This document shows, piece by piece, positions 8,593 to 12,254 of a stretch of 12,254 nt of DNA. How positions within the stretch are numbered: the stretch's first letter is position 1; every line of letters begins with the position of its first letter. The DNA is from Phoronis ovalis (Eukaryota; Phoronida; Phoronidae): positions 1 to 12,254 of the forward strand of contig JAOXYB010046657.1 in the NCBI GenBank assembly GCA_028565635.1. Reading direction: 5' to 3'. Both the position numbers and the translations under genes were made by a program. The notes under the pieces are model-generated. The model ran no database searches, had not been told where the DNA came from, and saw only the letters and a list, made by a program, of their open reading frames with translations.

Positions 8593-8850
8593 GATAGTGG
8601 ATAAGCAAGCTTACAGACTGCAAATTATTCTAGATCTCACATTATATTCCACTTTATTTTTTAAAAATATTTTCATACATTTTACACTATGTCTTTCAAT
8701 TTTATCATTTGTGACTCAGGTTTTATAATAAGTCTCCAGTTATATAATATGGTGCTGTACTTTTTATTATGTAATATTTTTTAAGCATATTTTATTTGCG
8801 ATTTTGTACCTTGTTTGTTTTTTATCAGAAATATACTTACTTACTTACAC
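8547..8850 (+). mobile_element. Probable 3' end of a 5'-truncated LINE (non-LTR retrotransposon)
   Basis: It starts with a 46-nt nested hairpin (8547-8592), followed by about 240 nt of AT-rich tail ending in a short TTAC tandem (8837-8848). Hairpin-plus-short-tandem tails are what I recall from 3' untranslated ends of CR1/L2-type and related LINEs in marine invertebrates, where the string AAGGACCCC...AAGC...GCTT...TATCCTT recurs. The left border is not visible and may extend to about 8450. No target-site duplication or reverse transcriptase frame is present. The class is inferred from memory. Confidence 0.5.
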
Positions 8851-9009
8851 TATGACATAGGGAACTTGAACAACTGGATAAAATTCCTGATAAAATAAAA
8901 ACTGAACCGATAAGAATGTGCTTTCAGGATAGCATAGAAAGATTAAAATAAAAGCACTGAGTTTGAGACTTCGTACTTACTGTAATTGATTTTGTTCTAT
9001 TTGCAGATC

Positions 9010-9183
9010 ATGCCGCCTCCTATTTGGAGTAAACGAGCAGTTTTATCACTTTACAGAACTTTGCTGCGTCAAAGTAGAAATCTGCAATTTACTGACAAGG
9101 AATATTACTTGCGAAGAATTAAATCAGAATTCAAAGAGGCAAAAAATGTCGAAGACATGCAAAAGAGAGAGAAATATTTGGAG
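9010..9183 (+). CDS. MIEF1-MP-like: LYR protein coding exon 1 (residues 1-58)
   Basis: The acceptor TTTGCAG ends at 9006, so the exon starts at 9007 and the ATG is three bases in. It carries the LYR motif and the conserved Phe region and ends KREKYLE at GGAG|GTACAA in phase 0. Reading on through the donor gives a short false ending (VQQANAI), which is intron. Confidence 0.92.
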
Positions 9184-9456
9184 GTACAACAGGCTAATGC
9201 AATCTAATTATTCAAAAAGAGTAAAGCACTGGCAACCTTTTCTATTCTCCTGACACTTTGATTTACAGCAAGCTGTGTCGATTGCATATTACAGATATAA
9301 AGTTACTAAAAGTTTATCCATTTTCACAATTATTAAAATAGTCAGATTCCATGAATTGTGCTACCAAATGAAAAAATCATGCACTAATTAACTATTTACT
9401 AAATTTTATGATTGTAGAAAGGACAGTATTTTCTAGAAAGATCGGCCTTGAAGTGA
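9010..9456 (+). CDS. MIEF1-MP-like: LYR-motif protein resembling the MIEF1 microprotein, complete, two exons
   Basis: Two exons (9010-9183 and 9418-9456) encode exactly 70 residues, the same length as the human MIEF1 microprotein (altMiD51) that I recall. Seen: AVLSLYRTLLRQSR (residues 10-23) with the LYR tripeptide at 14-16, then FTDKEYYLRRIKSEF (27-41) with the downstream conserved Phe at 41, then KREKYLEKG and a short C-terminus. Human equivalents are AVLSLYRALLRQGR, YTDRDFYFASIRREF and ERQLEKG. Family knowledge: LYR proteins are small mitochondrial-matrix helical adaptors that bind acyl carrier protein; MIEF1-MP associates with mitochondrial ribosome assembly. No separate presequence is visible, which is normal for the family. 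The start has A at -3, and an upstream in-frame Met at 8986 lies before the acceptor. A poly(A) signal follows at 9932. Other LYRM paralogues are less likely because the match extends to both ends. Confidence 0.9.
9418..9456 (+). CDS. MIEF1-MP-like: LYR protein coding exon 2 (residues 59-70, stop)
   Basis: The acceptor is ATGATTGTAG. Twelve codons (KGQYFLERSALK) and TGA follow in phase 0. The join LEKGQYFLE parallels LEKGLVFLN of the human microprotein, which identifies this tiny exon despite its length. The intron is 234 bp (9184-9417). Confidence 0.87.
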   Translation, partial: KGQYFLERSALK

Positions 9457-9950
9457 AGACGTTCTGACACAGTTCCTTGTTGTGACATCAGAATTGGTGA
9501 CTACAGTGGATTCATGGTTCACTGTCATGTTGTTTACAAAATGTAATAATTTTAAACATGTTCAATGGCCAATGCTATCTTTATGTAAGGCCCAAATGTG
9601 TATATGTAAATGCTATCTATTTATACATGGTTCGTGCATTAGTGTTAAAAGTAGCTGCCCTGAACTGATATATGCATAATTGTTACAGCTTCTTCATCTG
9701 TGGTGCTAAAATGATTGTCTGTGAAGAAGGTCAAATGGCATCAAAATTCTATTTTGTTGCGTTAGTACATTAAATGTAATTTTGAGTAATGTTGGAATGA
9801 GAGACATTTCGAAAACTGTCTTCAGCACTGGATTTAATTAACTAGTATCAGTTTTATAAAGAAAGATAATATGAATGGTGATATGCATACATTCACAGTA
9901 CAAAGATGGCATTTTGATCAGTTGTATCATGAATAAATATGATGTCGTTA
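9457..9950 (+). other. Probable 3' untranslated region of the LYR gene
   Basis: AT-rich and without a credible long frame after the stop. The plus frame at 9482-9679 (65 codons) is Cys/Ile/Ser-rich, matches no family and does not resemble MiD51, whose N-terminus would show a membrane anchor. The exact end is taken as shortly after the poly(A) signal. Confidence 0.55.
9932..9937 (+). terminator. Poly(A) signal AATAAA for the LYR gene
   Basis: AATAAA is followed about 20 bases later by a GT-rich stretch (GCGTGTGTATTGT, 9958-9970), the expected cleavage-site arrangement. It lies 476 bp after the stop codon. A second AATAAA at 10266-10271, followed by TTGTGT, is a possible distal site. Confidence 0.6.
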
Positions 9951-10140
9951 TTATATTGCGTGTGTATTGTATAACATACCCATTCAGATCTTCTAAGCAA
10001 CAAGTACCTCACACATGTATTTCAGGAAAGTAGAAATTACAAGAGTCCTCCAAGAAATACAGAATGTACGAAATACATATAAAGCAATTGCAACTAGCAC
10101 ATTTCACCATATTTTAACAGCATGGACATCTTTTGGTCAT

Positions 10141-10173
10141 TTGTTGGCTCACTTCTTCACACATAGCCAACAA
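10141..10173. repeat. Perfect 9-bp inverted repeat
   Basis: TTGTTGGCT (10141-10149) and AGCCAACAA (10165-10173) are exact reverse complements with a 15-nt loop. It is isolated, with no U-run after it. It could form an RNA hairpin in a readthrough 3' UTR of the LYR gene. Confidence 0.6.
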
Positions 10174-10386
10174 CTTTCTTCAATCACCGCCAGATAGTGA
10201 CATTACTTGACATTGGTTGTGGATTTAATTCATTTCTTGATTTGAAGTAAACATAATTCCAAGTAAATAAATCTTGTGTACTTGCTTAACTTAAAATTGA
10301 GCTTTTGCTCCAGATTAATATACTTGTGTTGTTTAATCTGCTGGAATCATTATACTTTGTAACTATGAAGGCTATAGGGGGTTTTC

Positions 10387-10517
10387 GCAAGCAGCGAGCA
10401 TTTTGTTTTGGCGGCCATTTTTTAAAAACTTGTTGCTTGGTATTTCTTTTAGCGACCCTTTTTTTTGCTTTTAAATGCAAGCAGCAAGCATTGCCAATTT
10501 TTAAGTGCGAGCATTGC
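10387..10517. repeat. Unidentified repeat cluster with GCAAGCAGC near-copies
   Basis: GCAAGCAGCGAGCATT (10387-10402) recurs as GCAAGCAGCAAGCATT (10477-10492), one mismatch and exactly 90 bp apart. A third partial copy, GCGAGCATTGC, is at 10507-10517, followed by a seven-G run. The stretch is less AT-rich than its surroundings. It may be an old interspersed element. Open frames on both strands across it are basic or Cys-rich and look non-coding. Confidence 0.55.
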
Positions 10518-10628
10518 ACCCTGGGGGGGACTAACTACCCCTCTCAACTATGATTTGTTTGTACATAGGAATCAGGTCCAAACGAATGTAATACTTAAAA
10601 TCTTTACAAGCAATTACCACATAATTAC

Positions 10629-10775
10629 CTGCATTATCACCAGGCGCCTCATTTTGTATTCTGCTCAGCAGAAGATGCATTCTTGTTCCAGTTTGTCCCT
10701 AGGTGGCACTTTCTTGAGTTCATTATAGGATTGCTGGGCGTGTTCTTGAATCTTCCAGGTGAATTCAAAATTTCT
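10629..10775 (-). pseudogene. Coding-looking block with one in-frame TGA, family unknown
   Basis: On the minus strand one frame is open from 10775 and reads FEFTWKIQEHAQQSYNELKK, then VPPRDKLEQECIFC, then TGA (10667-10665), then AEYKMRRLVIMQ ending in phase 0 at CAG|GTAATT, a good donor. The upstream border (TTTAAAG) is a poor acceptor. Composition is charged and protein-like, and GC is higher than in the flanks. Readings: a degraded exon or transposon fragment; a terminal exon ending in CIFC; or chance. I do not recognise the family. Confidence 0.3.
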
Positions 10776-11531
10776 TTAAAGTAAAATGCATATTTGCCAA
10801 CATATTTTTTTTATTCTGAACGAGAATATCTTTAATTTAATTTATCACCAGTACCAGCTACTTGAGCATAAATTTGTTTTACATTATGTTAAAAGCCGGG
10901 GTTAAAAGTTGACAAAAACCAAATTGAACACGATCGCTTACAGCATAATTCAAATCTCTAAAAGCCTCGTACTGTAATATTTTCATTAGTACCGCTTTAG
11001 GGAAAGTCTTTAGCATACATTAAATTCGTTTTCTGTTTTCAACCATTGCAGATGATATTTAATTTATGTCGTGAAAAACTTCAAATTCATACTTTGTATT
11101 TTTTCATTCTGAAAAAAATATCTTACATCAAAATGTATAATACATGCGACAAAAAACACACAAATTAAATGATTATGTTCTTTACATTATACTACAAGAT
11201 TCTTTAAATTTTTTCGCATAAAACGTTTCCAAAGCGTATACATTTTTGAACGTTTAAACAAAAAATAAAATAACTATTTAATTACATGGCATACCAAATT
11301 ATAGAAAATACGTTCCCCGAATACAGATGCATTTTCAGTGGTCTATCCAACATTTTAGCAGCAATACCGTATGGTCCGAAAGTGATTTTCAACACTTTTT
11401 GATGTCACAAACCCATTGTAATTATGGAAATCAGCTTGAGGAAATAAGATAATCTTTCCCATTATTGAGCAATATTGTGACATTGCATATAACTTTTAAA
11501 AAGAGCAAATACGTAAAAATTGATAAACATC

Positions 11532-11964
11532 TTAAAGTTGGGGTCCCAGAATCTTTGGCCAAAATGTCCAAAAATTGTGTTCCAAAATGTTTTTGCTAAT
11601 CAATCTTCTATAACTGAAGTTCACTAAACAACATTTTTTTTCATAAAATATGACCTTGTGTAAGAAAAAACAGCCGTAGAAACTCGCAAGAACAACAAAT
11701 TTCTCCACCATATGGTGCATTCTCTCCTGAAAATTATACCCTTACCAGCATATTTCTTAGTTCCCATTTTCGCTAATAGATGGCGAATTTTGGTGGATCC
11801 GCAAAAACTCCACATTTTCACCAATTACTCGGCTAATATAGCCAACTTTTAGAAAATATTTTGGTAGGTATGTTAGAACTTAGTTTTGAGTGAAATGACA
11901 CCAACTTGAAATTTTAGGTATATATTCAGCGATTGTGCAAAAGATTCTGGGACCCCAACTTTAA
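11532..11964. mobile_element. 433-bp MITE-like element with perfect 25-bp terminal inverted repeats
   Basis: The first 25 bases (11532-11556, beginning TTAAAGTTGGGGTCCCAGAA) are the exact reverse complement of the last 25 (11940-11964, ending GGGACCCCAACTTTAA). Both ends are TTAA, the target of piggyBac-type insertion, so TTAA may be the target duplication and the true inverted repeat 21 bp. Termini beginning AGTTGGGG are not the canonical piggyBac CCC. Short overlapping minus frames inside (11532-11824) have no transposase motif, so the element would be non-autonomous. Intact termini suggest it is young. Confidence 0.8.
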
Positions 11965-12254
11965 AAACTACATAGACCATATGAATTTCAAACTGTATGG
12001 TGATTGATGACAAAAAGGTTATACATTGAACTTAGCCCCCCTAACCTGGCAGCGAACAATAGCAATAAAGTGGTCTAATTTTAGTAGGATGTTGTTTTCA
12101 TAAAATAAAATGATTCACTTTGAATTGTAAATTATAACTAGATAGCCTTTTAGCAAGGCAGGGTTGCTCATATTGGTTTTTATGAACGTTACCTGATCTC
12201 TAAATCACCTTTCAACATCATTTTTGAATTTTTCAGCAAATAATAGAAATTCAT

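Larger units (their letters stand above)
7786..9006. promoter_or_regulatory. Shared upstream region between head-to-head genes
   Basis: The minus gene's start codon and the plus gene's start codon face away from each other, 1,224 bp apart. Both promoters must therefore lie here, unless 5' exons extend further. No TATA box or initiator can be called with confidence. A possible 5' leader exon of the plus gene ends at 8434 (ATT|GTGAGTAAT is a good donor), which would pair with the acceptor at 9005-9006. The LINE fragment sits inside that putative intron. Confidence 0.4.
9951..12254. other. Right-hand region without a nameable gene
   Basis: 2.3 kb with no open frame I can assign. It contains a 9-bp hairpin (10141-10173), a GCAAGCAGC repeat cluster (10387-10517), an interrupted coding-looking block (10629-10775) and a 433-bp inverted-repeat element (11532-11964). 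The rest is AT-rich sequence in which I see nothing. Confidence 0.6.

Noticed and set aside
9482-9679. 65-codon plus frame after the LYR stop, considered as a second cistron such as MiD51
   Set aside because: Cys/Ile/Ser-rich with no nucleotidyltransferase-like or membrane-anchor features of MiD51; reads as 3' untranslated sequence.
10286-10728. Overlapping frames on both strands across the GCAAGCAGC repeat
   Set aside because: Mutually overlapping, basic or Cys-rich, no splice or start support; a by-product of the less AT-rich repeat.
11285-11404. 40-codon minus-strand open stretch (KITFGPYGIAAKMLDRPLKM)
   Set aside because: Looks translated by eye, but it is short, bounded by stops on both sides, and lacks splice sites or a known family.
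11532-11824. Minus-strand frames inside the inverted-repeat element, considered as a transposase
   Set aside because: Only 62-66 codons in two overlapping frames, with no DDE-like spacing or DNA-binding motif.

Overview
This is AT-rich, intron-dense animal DNA. Both genes have GT-AG introns and high lysine/glutamate codon use, and the introns hold short interspersed repeats. The two recognisable genes are animal families. The repeat flavour and the unmasked short introns suggest an invertebrate, possibly a lophotrochozoan such as a mollusc, but the phylum cannot be fixed from this window. There is no prokaryotic gene organisation, CRISPR array, rRNA or convincing tRNA.

Left two-thirds, minus strand (7785 down to the left edge): a single gene related to vertebrate CCDC177. 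I reconstructed ten exons by splice signals and exact phase agreement: 7716-7785, 6880-7022, 5263-5377, 4241-4384, 3976-4072, 3145-3228, 1379-1550, 959-1144, 674-793 and 341-394. They encode 395 residues, and the 3' part lies off the left edge. The N-terminal half carries the family signature YVLTSPRSLEACAR and a charged RDERER helix. The middle is serine/basic linker. The exons near the left edge are Glu/Arg/Lys-rich coiled coil. Introns hold three copies of a ~61-bp tandem repeat (4861-5047), a small palindrome (6663-6718) and a GC-rich CTAG cluster (7381-7415).

Centre (7786-9006): the shared upstream region between two head-to-head genes. It includes a 5' leader for the minus gene whose reading frame is open up to a TAG lying two codons before the ATG, and a probable LINE 3' end (8547-8850) with a 46-nt nested hairpin and a TTAC tail.

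Plus strand (9010-9456): a complete two-exon gene for a 70-residue LYR-motif mitochondrial protein. It is the same length as the human microprotein translated from the 5' leader of MIEF1 (MIEF1-MP/altMiD51) and matches it along its length. Here it appears to be a free-standing gene: its last exon ends in a stop and a poly(A) signal follows, and no MiD51-like reading frame follows within the window.

Right end (about 9950-12254): no gene I can name. It contains a small hairpin, an unidentified repeat with two 16-bp near-copies exactly 90 bp apart, a coding-looking minus-strand block interrupted by one TGA (10629-10775), and a 433-bp element bounded by perfect 25-bp inverted repeats ending in TTAA (11532-11964). 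The two genes have no obvious shared pathway; one is probably mitochondrial, the other a coiled-coil protein of unknown function.
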